A DNA stretch of 64,000 bases from positions 186,001 to 250,000 of the forward strand of contig NZ_JBBPCO010000002.1 in assembly GCF_038070005.1 (NCBI RefSeq), read 5' to 3'. The notes beneath the pieces are model-generated. The model had not been told where the DNA came from, did not search any database, and worked only from the letters and a program-made list of their open reading frames with translations. The DNA comes from Thermithiobacillus plumbiphilus. GTDB lineage: Bacteria > Pseudomonadota > Gammaproteobacteria > Acidithiobacillales > Thermithiobacillaceae. The translations under genes were made by a program, and so were the position numbers. This document shows positions 14,408-24,588 of this stretch, piece after piece; within the stretch, counting starts at the first letter, position 1, and every line of letters starts with the position of its first letter.

Positions 14408-17400
14408 ATGAAAAGAGCCGAGGGAAGCGTGATCACTCTTAAAACTATTTTTAACAAACCTGTTGACCGCCCGATAGAAGGGGTCATCAAAGCTGACGAT
14501 GAAGCAAGTCTTCGGCTCGAAATCGAAGAATACGTACTGACCAACGAAGTCGAGAAGCGGCTTGAGTCCTTTCTGGATGCCTACAACAACTATGAAGGCG
14601 CCAATGGCGTTTGGGTTTCCGGCTTCTTTGGATCAGGTAAATCCCACCTGTTGAAGATGCTGGCGTTCTTGCTCGAAAACCGGCAGATCGACGGGGCATC
14701 CGCTCTTGACCTGTTCCTGCCCAAGTGCGGCGACAACGAAATCCTGCGCGGCGATCTCAAGCGAGCCGTCGCCATTCCGTCGAAAAGCATTCTGTTCAAT
14801 ATCGACCAGAAAGCCGATGTCATCAGCAAGACCCAGATCGACGCGCTCCTCGCAGTCTTCGTCAAGGTCTTTGATGAGATGTGCGGTTACTACGGCAAGC
14901 ACGGGCACATCGCCCAGTTCGAGCGCGATCTCGACAGTCGGGGCCTCTATGAACAGTTCAAATCGGCCTATGAATCCACGGCGGGCAGAAGTTGGCAAAA
15001 GGGTCGTGAGCAGGCCTTGCTCGAAGCGAAAAACATTGCCAAAGCCTATGCCCAGGCAACCGGTGGTGACGAGGCGCAGGCATTGGGGATACTCGATAAA
15101 TACCGCAGCCAGTACCGTGTCTCCATCGAGGATTTTGCCGAACAGGTGCATGCGTATATCGAGGGGCAATCGCCCGATTTCCGGCTGAACTTCTTTGTTG
15201 ACGAGGTCGGTCAATACATCGCTGAAAACATCAAACTGATGACCAACCTCCAAACCATCGCCGAGAGTCTGGCAACCAAATGTCGAGGTCGCTCATGGGT
15301 CATCGTGACCGCTCAGGAGGAAATGGGGATGGTTGTCGGCGAGATGGGTAAACAGCAAGGCAACGACTTCTCGAAGATCCAGGCCCGGTTTGCCAACCGT
15401 ATGAAGCTGACCAGCGCCGACGTGGCGGAGGTTATCCAGAAGCGTCTGCTCATGAAAACTGAAGAAGGCGTTCGCCTGCTCTCGGAGATTTATCACGCGC
15501 AGTCCAATAATTTTAAGACCCTGTTCGACTTTGCCGACGGATCGCAGACCTACCGGAACTTTCAGGATCGTGATCACTTCATTCACAGCTATCCGTTCAT
15601 TCCCTACCAGTTCGCGCTGTTCCAGTCGGCCATTCAGAATCTGTCGCAGCATAACGCCTTTGAAGGCAAGCACAGCTCGGTGGGTGAACGCTCCATGTTG
15701 GGGGTGTTCCAGCAGGTTGCAATCCAGATCGGGGATCATGAAATCGGTCGGCTGGCGACCTTCGACAAGATGTTTGAAGGCATTCGCACCGCGCTGAAAG
15801 CCAATATCCAACGAGCCATCATCCAGGCAGAAAGCCATCTTGATGGTCCCTTCGCGATCCGGCTGTTGAAAACACTCTTCCTCGTCAAGTACGTCAAGGA
15901 GTTCAAGCCGACTCTTCGCAACCTGTGCGTCCTGATGCTGGACGGCTTCAATCAGGATCTGCCCGCACTGAGAAAAAGAGTCGAAGAAGCCCTCACCCTG
16001 CTGGAACAGCAGACCTATGTGCAGCGCAATGGTGAGCTCTACGAATACCTGACCGACGAGGAAAAAGACGTCGAGCAGGAAATCAAGAACACCGAGGTGG
16101 AGTCATCGGAAGTTGCCACCGAGCTTGAGAAGATTGTTTTCGATCAGGTCATCAAGCTTCGGAAGATCCGTTACGATGAGAATGGCCAGGACTACCCGTT
16201 CTCCAGAAAGCTAGATGATCGGCAGTGCGGGCGAGAGCATGACCTGGCCATCCATGTCATCAGCCCGTTCCATGAGCACGCAGAAAACGAGCAAATGCTG
16301 CGTACCAACTCAACCTATAAATCCGACGAGCTGTTTGTGCTTCTGCCGGCAGATGAACGACTGATGCGCGACATCCTCATGTACAAGCGGACGGAAAAGT
16401 ACATCCGCCAGAATATCTCGATCACACAGCAGGAGGCGGTGAAACGCATCCTGGCCGACAAGGGTTCCCAGAATCGTGAACGGCTTGCCGAACTGCAGAA
16501 GCGCGTTCAAAGCCTGATGGGCAAAGCCAGGCTGTTCGTGGCAGGAACTGACATCGAGATTGGTTCCGAGGATGCGCAGACCAGGGTGCTGCGCGGATTC
16601 CAAGAGCTCATCTCCCGCGCCTATCCGAACCTTCGCATGCTGCGCGGCATCACCTACACCGAAGAGATGATCAAGACAATCCTCCGAGATAAAAAAGGAA
16701 CCCTGTTTGGCACCGACACGACCGTACTTGCCGAATCAGAGCAGGAGATATTAGCGTTCATCCAGAGCAATAACCGAGGCGGCGTCCGTACAACACTTAA
16801 AAGCCTCCTGGAGAGATTCGAGCACAAACCCTACGGCTGGTACTACGCCGCCGTACTTTGCACCCTGGCCAACCTGTGCGCTCGCGGCAAGGTCGAGGTT
16901 CGCGCCGACGGCAACCTGCTGGAAGAGAGCGAACTGGAGCGGGCGCTGCGCAACAACCATGGCCACGGCAATGTGGTGCTGGAGCCCCAGGTCGAATTTA
17001 CCGCATCGCAGGTCCGAGCCCTCAAGGCGTTTTTTGAGGACTTCTTTGATGCCCCGCCGCACGCCAGTGAAGCTAAGGCGCTCGGCAAGGAAGCCAGCAC
17101 CGCACTTCAGGACCTGATGCATCAGCTCACCCCGCTGGCGGCACAGGCATCCCAATATCCCTTCCTGAATGCACTGTCACCAGTGCTTGAGAAGCTCAAG
17201 GAACTGACTGGCAAGCCCTATAACTGGTATCTGACAGAACTCACCCGCCAGGAAGACGCGCTGCTCGATATGAAGGAAAGCGTAATCGATCCTGTCCGCA
17301 AGTTCATGAGCGGGCCGCAGAAAGGCATTTTTGATAACGCCCGCAAGTTTGTTCAGACCCAGGAGCCCAATTTCGCCAACATCGATGGCGACGAAACTGC

Positions 17401-17983
17401 ACAGTTAGTCACCATTCTGAACGATCCGGAATGCTTCAAGGGCAACCGCATGCAGCAGGTGAAATTGCTGCTTGAAACCCTGCAGGAGAAGGTCGCGGCC
17501 CAGGTCGGGGCCGAGATGGCCAAGGCCAAGGAGACGGTCGCCGGTCTTAAAGGCCGCCTCTGCGGCATGGCTGAATTTGGCACTTTGAACGGCGAGCAAC
17601 AGGAGCAGATCACCCGTCCGTTCAACGATTTCAACGCCGCCATTGAGCGCCAGAATCTGATTGCCGTCATCCGCGATACCCTGCGCCGGTTCGAGGAAAG
17701 TGACTACCAGCGGCTGCTTTCGCAGATGACATCCTGGGCGCAACCGGCACCAACACCCGAACCTGCTTTGGTGCTCGGGGAAACCGCCACACCGGATAAA
17801 GGATTGAGCCCCACGCCACCCGCCAAGCCGGAACTGCGCATCGAATATGTGCCCAGCCGCTTGGTAAAGGTCTTCTTCGATAAGGCCTGGCTGGCCGACG
17901 AGACCGACGTGGAACGCTATCTGGAATCCATGCGCGAGGCGCTACTGGAAGAGATCCGCAAAGGCAAACGAATTCAAATTTAA
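14408..17983 (+). CDS. brxC: BREX protein BrxC, large P-loop ATPase
   Basis: A 1,191-residue ATPase. The Walker A motif GFFGSGKS is at residues 72-79, after the typical opening TIFNKPVDRPIEGVIKAD. The centre has long helical stretches (ELQKRVQSLMGKARLFVAGT) and the C-terminus is basic (EEIRKGKRIQI). BrxC is essential for both BREX defence and methylation and belongs to the STAND/ORC-like NTPases. Length fits the family (about 1,200 residues). After its stop the base composition drops sharply, marking the inserted two-gene module. Confidence 0.96.
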   Translation: MKRAEGSVITLKTIFNKPVDRPIEGVIKADDEASLRLEIEEYVLTNEVEKRLESFLDAYNNYEGANGVWVSGFFGSGKSHLLKMLAFLLENRQIDGASALDLFLPKCGDNEILRGDLKRAVAIPSKSILFNIDQKADVISKTQIDALLAVFVKVFDEMCGYYGKHGHIAQFERDLDSRGLYEQFKSAYESTAGRSWQKGREQALLEAKNIAKAYAQATGGDEAQALGILDKYRSQYRVSIEDFAEQVHAYIEGQSPDFRLNFFVDEVGQYIAENIKLMTNLQTIAESLATKCRGRSWVIVTAQEEMGMVVGEMGKQQGNDFSKIQARFANRMKLTSADVAEVIQKRLLMKTEEGVRLLSEIYHAQSNNFKTLFDFADGSQTYRNFQDRDHFIHSYPFIPYQFALFQSAIQNLSQHNAFEGKHSSVGERSMLGVFQQVAIQIGDHEIGRLATFDKMFEGIRTALKANIQRAIIQAESHLDGPFAIRLLKTLFLVKYVKEFKPTLRNLCVLMLDGFNQDLPALRKRVEEALTLLEQQTYVQRNGELYEYLTDEEKDVEQEIKNTEVESSEVATELEKIVFDQVIKLRKIRYDENGQDYPFSRKLDDRQCGREHDLAIHVISPFHEHAENEQMLRTNSTYKSDELFVLLPADERLMRDILMYKRTEKYIRQNISITQQEAVKRILADKGSQNRERLAELQKRVQSLMGKARLFVAGTDIEIGSEDAQTRVLRGFQELISRAYPNLRMLRGITYTEEMIKTILRDKKGTLFGTDTTVLAESEQEILAFIQSNNRGGVRTTLKSLLERFEHKPYGWYYAAVLCTLANLCARGKVEVRADGNLLEESELERALRNNHGHGNVVLEPQVEFTASQVRALKAFFEDFFDAPPHASEAKALGKEASTALQDLMHQLTPLAAQASQYPFLNALSPVLEKLKELTGKPYNWYLTELTRQEDALLDMKESVIDPVRKFMSGPQKGIFDNARKFVQTQEPNFANIDGDETAQLVTILNDPECFKGNRMQQVKLLLETLQEKVAAQVGAEMAKAKETVAGLKGRLCGMAEFGTLNGEQQEQITRPFNDFNAAIERQNLIAVIRDTLRRFEESDYQRLLSQMTSWAQPAPTPEPALVLGETATPDKGLSPTPPAKPELRIEYVPSRLVKVFFDKAWLADETDVERYLESMREALLEEIRKGKRIQI

Positions 17984-17996
17984 AGAGAGCAGCGAT

Positions 17997-19385
17997 ATGA
18001 AGATTTCAATAAAGAATCTCGGTGCTATAAAACAGGCAGAGTTCACACTCGGGGAACTGACGATAATCTGCGGTGGAAATAATACCGGAAAGACCTACGC
18101 CACTTATGCGTTGTTTGGCTTCCTGTCTTTTTGGCGAGAAGCCTTTTCAATCAAAGTGCCGGATGGAGATGTTCTCCGCCTCCTGAATGAAGGAAGCGTT
18201 GAGCTGGATATCCAAGACTATATTGGCAATGCGCAGGAAATACTCAAGAAAGGCTGCGCGGCTTTTACAGAGCAACTGCCCCACGTTTTTGCGTCATCGG
18301 ATAAGCATTTCTCTGACAGCCACTTCTCCGTTGATTTTGGCTCAAGTGAAATTCAGCCGGTCCCAACCTTTGAACGCACAATGGGAGCAGCGAAAACACA
18401 GCTGTTATCCATCTCGAAAATGGCGAACTCACCGTTGGTAACGATTTCTCTGCTGGTAGAGAAAGAGAAAGTCAGAATACCGCAGGACGTCATTAGCCGG
18501 ATCATTGGTGATACCTTGAAGGATATAGTTTTCGGACATTTATTCCCTCATCCATTTATTGCCAGTGCGGAACGAACTGGCGCAGCAATATTTAGGAATG
18601 AACTCAACTTCGCACGTAACAGACTACTGGAAGAAATGAGCTCCATGGAAAAGGACATAAATCCATTCGAGTTGCTTTCAAAGGTTTATACCGACTACGC
18701 GCTGCCTGTTAAGTCAAATGTTGACTTTACGCGCCAGCTTGAAGAGCTCGCCAAGAAGGATAGTTTTATAGCTAAAGAACATCCAGAAATACTCAATGAC
18801 TTTACTGACATTATTGGTGGTGACTATCTCGTTACGAAAAACGACGAGCTTTATTACGTCCCTAAGGGTAAACGCATCAGGTTGACTATGGATGAAAGTT
18901 CAAGTGCGGTGCGATCACTATTGGATATCGGGTTCTACCTTCGGCACGTGGCTACTCCGGGCGATCTTCTTATGGTTGATGAGCCGGAGCTGAACCTCCA
19001 TCCGGAAAATCAGAGGCGCGTAGCTCGTCTTTTCACACGGTTAGTAAATGTCGGCGTGAATGTATTCATCACGACTCACAGCGACTACATTATCAAAGAA
19101 CTAAACACCATGATTATGCTCAATCAGGGAGGGGAACGGCTAAAGGCACTTGCCGAACGTGAGCATTACAAGGCTTCTGAAATGCTGAATTCTGACATGG
19201 TGAAAGTCTACATAGCAGAAGAAGCGCTCATTAAGCTGGATGGAGCGCAACGCAAAACAAGATGTCAAACACTCGTTGAAGCCGACATTGACAGCAAGCT
19301 TGGGATAGAGGCGCGTAGCTTTGATCAAACTATTGACGATATGAATAGAATCCAGGAAGAAATCGTTTGGGGAGGAGATGAGTGA
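17997..19385 (+). CDS. AAA15/OLD-like ABC ATPase inserted in the BREX operon
   Basis: A 462-residue ATPase of the ABC/SMC class. Walker A is GGNNTGKT (residues 26-33) after the family opening MKISIKNLGAIKQAEFTLGE. A signature-like SSSAVRSLLDIG lies near 300, Walker B LLMVDEPELNLHP near 325-335 and the switch His in VFITTHSDY near 361. The middle part has no homing or nuclease domain. It overlaps the next gene by 1-4 bp, so the two act together, in the style of Gabija, PARIS or Septu ATPase-effector pairs. The DNA is markedly more AT-rich than brxC and pglX on either side, pointing to separate acquisition. It occupies the brxC-pglX slot where BrxU is found in other strains. Confidence 0.88.
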   Translation: MKISIKNLGAIKQAEFTLGELTIICGGNNTGKTYATYALFGFLSFWREAFSIKVPDGDVLRLLNEGSVELDIQDYIGNAQEILKKGCAAFTEQLPHVFASSDKHFSDSHFSVDFGSSEIQPVPTFERTMGAAKTQLLSISKMANSPLVTISLLVEKEKVRIPQDVISRIIGDTLKDIVFGHLFPHPFIASAERTGAAIFRNELNFARNRLLEEMSSMEKDINPFELLSKVYTDYALPVKSNVDFTRQLEELAKKDSFIAKEHPEILNDFTDIIGGDYLVTKNDELYYVPKGKRIRLTMDESSSAVRSLLDIGFYLRHVATPGDLLMVDEPELNLHPENQRRVARLFTRLVNVGVNVFITTHSDYIIKELNTMIMLNQGGERLKALAEREHYKASEMLNSDMVKVYIAEEALIKLDGAQRKTRCQTLVEADIDSKLGIEARSFDQTIDDMNRIQEEIVWGGDE

Positions 19386-19936
19386 TGCCGGATATGAATA
19401 TTCTTTCTCAAATGATGAAAGGCGCTGCATTGGTGCAACAGGAAGAAGGGTATGGCAAGCCGCTTGTCAAGCTCAGTGAGCCACAAGCGCCAGATTCCAG
19501 TGTAACTATTCGAAATTTGCCAGTTGATGCAATTGTTATCAAGGTAGATGCATTTCGTTCGTCAGGTGATGTCTTTAAAGGGGGGAATGGTGAATGTAAA
19601 CGCGCTGATTACGTCATCATCAGCGCGGAGAAAAAATGTATTATCTACATCGAGATGAAGCGCACAAAAGATGGATGGAGCCAAATTGTCAAACAATTGC
19701 TAGGGTCGCAGTGTTTTGTCAAATACTGCCAGGAAGTTGGCAAAGTCTTCTGGAATGAGAATGAATTTCTGAACGGCTATAAAAGCCGCTTCATCAGCAT
19801 TGGGCATACAAGTATTTCAAAAAAGAAAACGCGTATCACTAAAATTTCAGAACGTCATGATGCGCCAGATCGGGCGATGAAGATCGACTGGCCTAATTAC
19901 CTTCAGTTTAACCAGCTTGCAGGTTTGGGGGCCTAA
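19385..19936 (+). CDS. Putative PD-(D/E)XK nuclease partner of the ATPase
   Basis: A 183-residue protein. The stretch around residues 70-95 reads ECKRADYVIIS then KKCIIYIEMKRT: an Asp about 15 residues before an E-x-K, each on a hydrophobic strand, which is the PD-(D/E)XK nuclease core. Two Gln follow in a helix (QIVKQLLGSQ), as in many members. It starts at ATG 19385 (or GTG 19382), overlapping the ATPase stop, with GGAGGAG upstream. Its small size and pairing with an ABC-class ATPase suggest an effector nuclease gated by the ATPase. It is not the Toprim AriB of PARIS. Family name unknown. Confidence 0.7.
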   Translation: MPDMNILSQMMKGAALVQQEEGYGKPLVKLSEPQAPDSSVTIRNLPVDAIVIKVDAFRSSGDVFKGGNGECKRADYVIISAEKKCIIYIEMKRTKDGWSQIVKQLLGSQCFVKYCQEVGKVFWNENEFLNGYKSRFISIGHTSISKKKTRITKISERHDAPDRAMKIDWPNYLQFNQLAGLGA

Positions 19937-19939
19937 TTA

Positions 19940-22900
19940 GTGGAAACCTCAAAACTAAAAAAATTCGCCCAATTCGCCAGACGCAGCCTACTGGAGCAGG
20001 TCTCCACCAAGCTCAAGTTGGTGTTGTCCGAGAACAGCCTCGCCCGCCGTGAAAGACCAGACGCTGTTTGGAAGCTCGAAGAGGGGATCAAGGAGCACGG
20101 CAAGGACCAGGTCATCGAACGGGTGGCCTATATCTGGTTTAACCGCTTCTGCGCCCTGCGCTTCATGGATGTGAACCGCTATAACCGGGTCAATATTGTC
20201 TCTCCAGCCGACCCCGGACAGTTCCAGCCAGAGATTCTGGCCGAAGCCAAAATGGGGCATATCGACGAAGAAATGGTGCCGGATAAGATCCGACAGCAGA
20301 TCTTCGCACTGCTCGACGGCAAAGCGCCCAGCCGAGACCCGCAAGGTGCAGCGTACCGCCTGCTGGTGGTGGCCGCCTGCAACTTCTGGAACAAGACGAT
20401 GCCGTTCCTGTTCCAGCGCATCAATGACTACACCGAGCTGCTCATGCCAGACGACCTGCTCTCGGGCAACTCCATCCTCGCCTATACCCGCGAGGCGATG
20501 ACGCCGGATGCCTGCGAGGATGTCGAGGTGATCGGCTGGCTCTACCAGTTCTACATCTCCGAGAAGAAGGACGAGGTGTTCGATGGTCTGAAGAAGAACA
20601 AGAAGATCACGCCCGAGAACATTCCCGCCGCCACCCAGCTCTTCACACCGCACTGGATCGTCCGCTACCTGGTGGAAAACTCCCTCGGCCGTCTGTGGCT
20701 GCTCAACCGTCCCGGTTCGAAGCTGATTGAGCAGATGGACTACTACATCAAGCCCGAACAGGCCGAGACGGAATTCCTGCGCATCACCAAGCCTGAGGAG
20801 ATCAAGATCTGCGACCCGGCCTGCGGTTCCGGGCACATGCTCACCTATGCCTTTGACCTGCTCTATGCCATCTATGAGGAGGAAGGCGTTGATCCTGCCG
20901 AGATTCCGGAGAAGATCCTGACTCACAATCTCTACGGCATCGAAATCGACGAACGCGCAGGGGAACTGGCTGCATTTGCGCTGACCATGAAGGCCCGCGC
21001 CAAGCAGCGCCGGTTCTTCAACAAGGGCGTCAAGCCGAACATCTGCGTGCTGGAGAACGTCCACTTCGATGAGGACGAGTTGAAGAGCTATATGGATTTT
21101 GTCGGCCGCGACCTGTTCACTGCGCCACTGCAAACTACCCTGCGCCAGTTCGAAGAGGCAGACAACTTTGGCTCCCTGATCCGTCCATATGTCACCGACG
21201 TGGACGGCATGCTCAGGATTCTGGAGTCAAAGAACGTCTCGGGGCAGCTGTTTATCAGTATGACTCACCAGAAGGTGCTGCAAGCCCTGCGGCAGGCCGA
21301 TTACCTGAGTCCAAAATACCATGTGGTGATTGCCAATCCGCCGTACATGGGTGGCAAGTGGATGAATGGCCGCATGGCCACATGGCTCAAGGACAACTAC
21401 GCTGATGTGAAATCTGATCTGTTCTCTGCCTTTATCGTCCGCAACATTGAGCTAACGCTTCCCAAAGGCCAGCTTGGTTTCATGTCGCCATTCGTATGGA
21501 TGTTTATTTCAACGTATGAAAAGTTGCGCAATTATTTGATTAGCAAAAAGACACTTACATCTCTAGTACAACTGGAGTACTCGGGATTTGACGGAGCAAC
21601 TGTGCCGATATGTGCCTTCACAGTTGAAAATGCTCACCTTCCCGAATTCGAAGGTGGATTCATAAGGCTTTCTGAATTTCGAGGATCGGTAAATCAAGGG
21701 CCTCGAATGCTGGAAGCCATCAGGAATCCAGACTGTGGTTGGTTCTATCGCGCATCTTCACTAGAGTTTGAGATTGTCCCAGGTACGCCGATAGCCTATT
21801 GGCTCAGTCCAAGCCTTAGAGAGATTTTTAGGCGTTCGCGACCCCTGTCGACATTCTGTGACTTTAGAATAGGTATGGCCACGGGTAAGAATGATTCATA
21901 TGTGCGCCTGTGGTACGAGGTTTCCTGGCAAAGAGTTGGGTTTAATATATCTTCCAGAGATGATGCAATTAGATCAGAAAAAAAATGGTTCCCTTATGCC
22001 AAGGGTGGGGACTATAGAAAATGGGCAGGTAATGAGGAGGCAGTAGTCAACTGGGAAAATGGCGGAGATCTCCTACAGAATACATTGCATCCGTCTGGTG
22101 CTCGCATATGGGCACACAATTTTAACCTTCACAATATATTTAAGCCTGCGGTTTGTTGGACGGTCGTCACATCGGCGAAGAATGGATTTCGTAGCCATGG
22201 CAGTGGCTTCCTGTTTGATGCAGCTGCTGGTTTGTGTCAGCCGAAGGATCAAACCTCACTTCAATACTTGACGGGCTTGTTGAATTCCAAAGTGTCGGAA
22301 TCGCTCTTGCCGATTTTGAATCCAACGCTTAATTTACATCCGGGCTATCTTTCCTCAATTCCGGCTGTGTTGGTAGATACAATTTCTACGGTTCAACGCT
22401 CAACCACGCTTGCCCGAACTGATTGGAGCTCCTACGAAACTTCCTGGGACTTCACAAGCATGCCTTTGCTGAATCCCGATTACCGCCAGCCAACCTTAAA
22501 GGCCACTTATCAGAGACTCCGCGCCCACTGGCAGGAAATGACGTTGGAGATGCAGCGGCTGGAAGAAGAGAACAATCACATCTTCATCGAAGCCTACGGC
22601 CTACAGGACGAGCTGACGCCCGAAGTGCCGCTCAAGGAAATCACCCTGACCTGCAACCCCTACTATCGTTACGGCAACAACAAGAGTGAGGATGAGCTGG
22701 AGGCGCTGCTGCTGGCCGACACCATGCGGGAGTTGGTCTCCTATGCCGTGGGCTGCATGTTCGGCCGCTATGCGCTGGATAAGCCGGGGCTGATTCTGGC
22801 CAACCAGGGTGAGACAATCGAGGACTACCTGAAGCGGGTTCCTGAGCCCAGCTTTCCGGCCGATGAGGACAATGTCATTCCCATGCTCGACGGCGACTGG

Positions 22901-23470
22901 TTCGCCGACGATATCGTCGAGCGCTTCCGCAAGTTCCTGCGCGTGGCCTTCGGAGAGGAACACTATGAGGCCAATCTTCAGTTTGTCGAGCAGGCGCTGA
23001 ACATCAAGGGAAAACGCAATTACAGCATCCGTGAATACTTTCTCTGCGAGTTCTACACCGACCATGTAAGGCGCTACAAAAAGCGTCCCATCTATTGGCT
23101 GTTCTCCAGCCCCAAGAGCAGCTTCAACGCGCTCATCTACATGCACCGCTATCGCCCGGATACGGTCAGCGTGGTCTTGAACGACTACCTGCGCGAATTC
23201 CGCACCAAGCTCACCTCGCACAAGAATCATCTGGAGGCGGTCAGCATCAGCGCCAGCAGCAGCCAGGGCGAGAAGACCAAGGCGTTGAAGGAGATCGAGA
23301 AGATCAGCAAGATGATCGCCGAGATGGAAGAGTACGAACGCGAGGTGTTTTACCCGCTGGCCACCCGTCAGGCGGAGATCGACCTCGATGACGGCGTGAA
23401 GGTCAACTACCCCAAATTCGGCGCTGCCTTGAAGAAGATTCCGGGACTTGATGCCAAGGAGGACGATTGA
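19940..23470 (+). CDS. pglX: BREX adenine methyltransferase PglX
   Basis: An 1,176-residue N6-adenine methyltransferase that marks host DNA so that BREX spares it. Motif I is DPACGSGHML at about residue 292 and the catalytic NPPY begins at about residue 466. The start is GTG at 19940, three bases after the upstream stop. A central part (about residues 510-840, bases 21470-22450) is clearly more AT-rich than the two ends. It corresponds to the target-recognition region, as if the specificity domain had been exchanged. The C-terminal third is typical (RKFLRVAFGEEHYEANLQF). It overlaps the next gene by 4 bp. Confidence 0.96.
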   Translation: METSKLKKFAQFARRSLLEQVSTKLKLVLSENSLARRERPDAVWKLEEGIKEHGKDQVIERVAYIWFNRFCALRFMDVNRYNRVNIVSPADPGQFQPEILAEAKMGHIDEEMVPDKIRQQIFALLDGKAPSRDPQGAAYRLLVVAACNFWNKTMPFLFQRINDYTELLMPDDLLSGNSILAYTREAMTPDACEDVEVIGWLYQFYISEKKDEVFDGLKKNKKITPENIPAATQLFTPHWIVRYLVENSLGRLWLLNRPGSKLIEQMDYYIKPEQAETEFLRITKPEEIKICDPACGSGHMLTYAFDLLYAIYEEEGVDPAEIPEKILTHNLYGIEIDERAGELAAFALTMKARAKQRRFFNKGVKPNICVLENVHFDEDELKSYMDFVGRDLFTAPLQTTLRQFEEADNFGSLIRPYVTDVDGMLRILESKNVSGQLFISMTHQKVLQALRQADYLSPKYHVVIANPPYMGGKWMNGRMATWLKDNYADVKSDLFSAFIVRNIELTLPKGQLGFMSPFVWMFISTYEKLRNYLISKKTLTSLVQLEYSGFDGATVPICAFTVENAHLPEFEGGFIRLSEFRGSVNQGPRMLEAIRNPDCGWFYRASSLEFEIVPGTPIAYWLSPSLREIFRRSRPLSTFCDFRIGMATGKNDSYVRLWYEVSWQRVGFNISSRDDAIRSEKKWFPYAKGGDYRKWAGNEEAVVNWENGGDLLQNTLHPSGARIWAHNFNLHNIFKPAVCWTVVTSAKNGFRSHGSGFLFDAAAGLCQPKDQTSLQYLTGLLNSKVSESLLPILNPTLNLHPGYLSSIPAVLVDTISTVQRSTTLARTDWSSYETSWDFTSMPLLNPDYRQPTLKATYQRLRAHWQEMTLEMQRLEEENNHIFIEAYGLQDELTPEVPLKEITLTCNPYYRYGNNKSEDELEALLLADTMRELVSYAVGCMFGRYALDKPGLILANQGETIEDYLKRVPEPSFPADEDNVIPMLDGDWFADDIVERFRKFLRVAFGEEHYEANLQFVEQALNIKGKRNYSIREYFLCEFYTDHVRRYKKRPIYWLFSSPKSSFNALIYMHRYRPDTVSVVLNDYLREFRTKLTSHKNHLEAVSISASSSQGEKTKALKEIEKISKMIAEMEEYEREVFYPLATRQAEIDLDDGVKVNYPKFGAALKKIPGLDAKEDD

Positions 23471-24588
23471 GCCCCTCTGACATGGAATTGCCCCAGCGCG
23501 CGGCTTATCGCGACTGGCTCGCGTCTGTCAAAAGCCGGATTCACGCGGCGCGCATGAAGGTCGCGCTGGCAGCGAACAGCGAGCTGATTGCACTGTATTA
23601 CGAGCTTGGGGCTCAGATCAGCGAGCGGGAGTCTACGGCGCAGTGGGGATCAGGTTTTATTGATGCGTTCAGTAAAGACCTGAAGGCCTCGTTTCCAGAT
23701 ATGGGCGGCTTTTCCGCCAAGAATCTGCGCTACTGTCGGGCTTTTTTCCGCTTTTACTGTGACCCGGCAATTTGGCAACAGGCTGTTGCCAAATTAGCCT
23801 TTGAGCCTTGGGCTGGTGTGGATGCTGAGCTTGCTCCACGCATTGCGTTGATTCCTTGGGGGCATCACATTCAGATCTTTAGCAAGTGCTCTGACCTTGC
23901 CGAGGCCGGGTTTTACCTCGCGCAGGCCATCGAGCAGGGCTGGAGCCGCGATGTGCTGGCGTTGCAGCTCAAGTCAAGGTTGTACGATCGGTCTGGCAAA
24001 GCAGTGACCAATTTTAACCGCACCCTGCCCGCGCCCCAGTCGGACCTGGCTCAGCAGACCCTGAAAGACCCTTACACCTTCGACTTTATGACCATGACGA
24101 CCCCGTATAACGAACGGGATGTGGAGCGCCAGCTTACCCAGCATATCACCCAATTTTTGTTGGAGTTGGGCAAGGGGTTCGCTTTTATCGGGCGTCAGTA
24201 CCCTCTGGTAGTCGGTGATACCGATTACTACATCGATCTGCTCTTCTACCATGTGACCTTGAAGTGTTATGTGGTAGTCGAGCTCAAAAACCGCAAGTTC
24301 ATCCCCGAATACACCGGCAAGCTCAACTTCTATCTGTCGGCGGTGGACAGCATGCTCAAACGCGAAGACGACCAGCCCACCATCGGCCTGTTGCTGTGCC
24401 GGGACAAGAACAATATCGAGGTGGAATTCGCCCTGCGCGACATGAATAAGCCGATGGGCGTCAGCGAATATATCCTGATGGAAACCCTACCCGACAATCT
24501 TAAGGGCGTGCTGCCGACGGTGGAGGAGATTGAACAGGATTTGCAGCAGTTGGAGCCGCAAGAAACGCAAGAGGACTCCGATGATTAA
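23467..24588 (+). CDS. DUF1016 / YhcG-type PD-(D/E)XK nuclease
   Basis: A 373-residue protein. The N-terminal domain (YRDWLASVKSRIHAARMKVA, GSGFIDAFSKDLKASFPDM, FSAKNLRYCRAFF) is the DUF1016 head. The C-terminal nuclease domain has YYIDLLFYHVTLKCYVVVEL followed by KNRKF: Asp, then E-L-K, the PD-(D/E)XK active site. Such genes ride in restriction and BREX loci and are thought to cut nucleic acid. The TTG start at 23467 has a perfect AGGAGG four bases upstream and overlaps pglX; the ATG at 23482 is an alternative. It is the first of two extra genes between pglX and pglZ. Confidence 0.9.
   Translation: MSPSDMELPQRAAYRDWLASVKSRIHAARMKVALAANSELIALYYELGAQISERESTAQWGSGFIDAFSKDLKASFPDMGGFSAKNLRYCRAFFRFYCDPAIWQQAVAKLAFEPWAGVDAELAPRIALIPWGHHIQIFSKCSDLAEAGFYLAQAIEQGWSRDVLALQLKSRLYDRSGKAVTNFNRTLPAPQSDLAQQTLKDPYTFDFMTMTTPYNERDVERQLTQHITQFLLELGKGFAFIGRQYPLVVGDTDYYIDLLFYHVTLKCYVVVELKNRKFIPEYTGKLNFYLSAVDSMLKREDDQPTIGLLLCRDKNNIEVEFALRDMNKPMGVSEYILMETLPDNLKGVLPTVEEIEQDLQQLEPQETQEDSDD

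Noticed and set aside
24530-24580. Upstream extension of the Shedu-like gene
   Set aside because: It lies out of frame inside the DUF1016 gene; the ATG at 24581 is the first that fits the overlap pattern of the operon.
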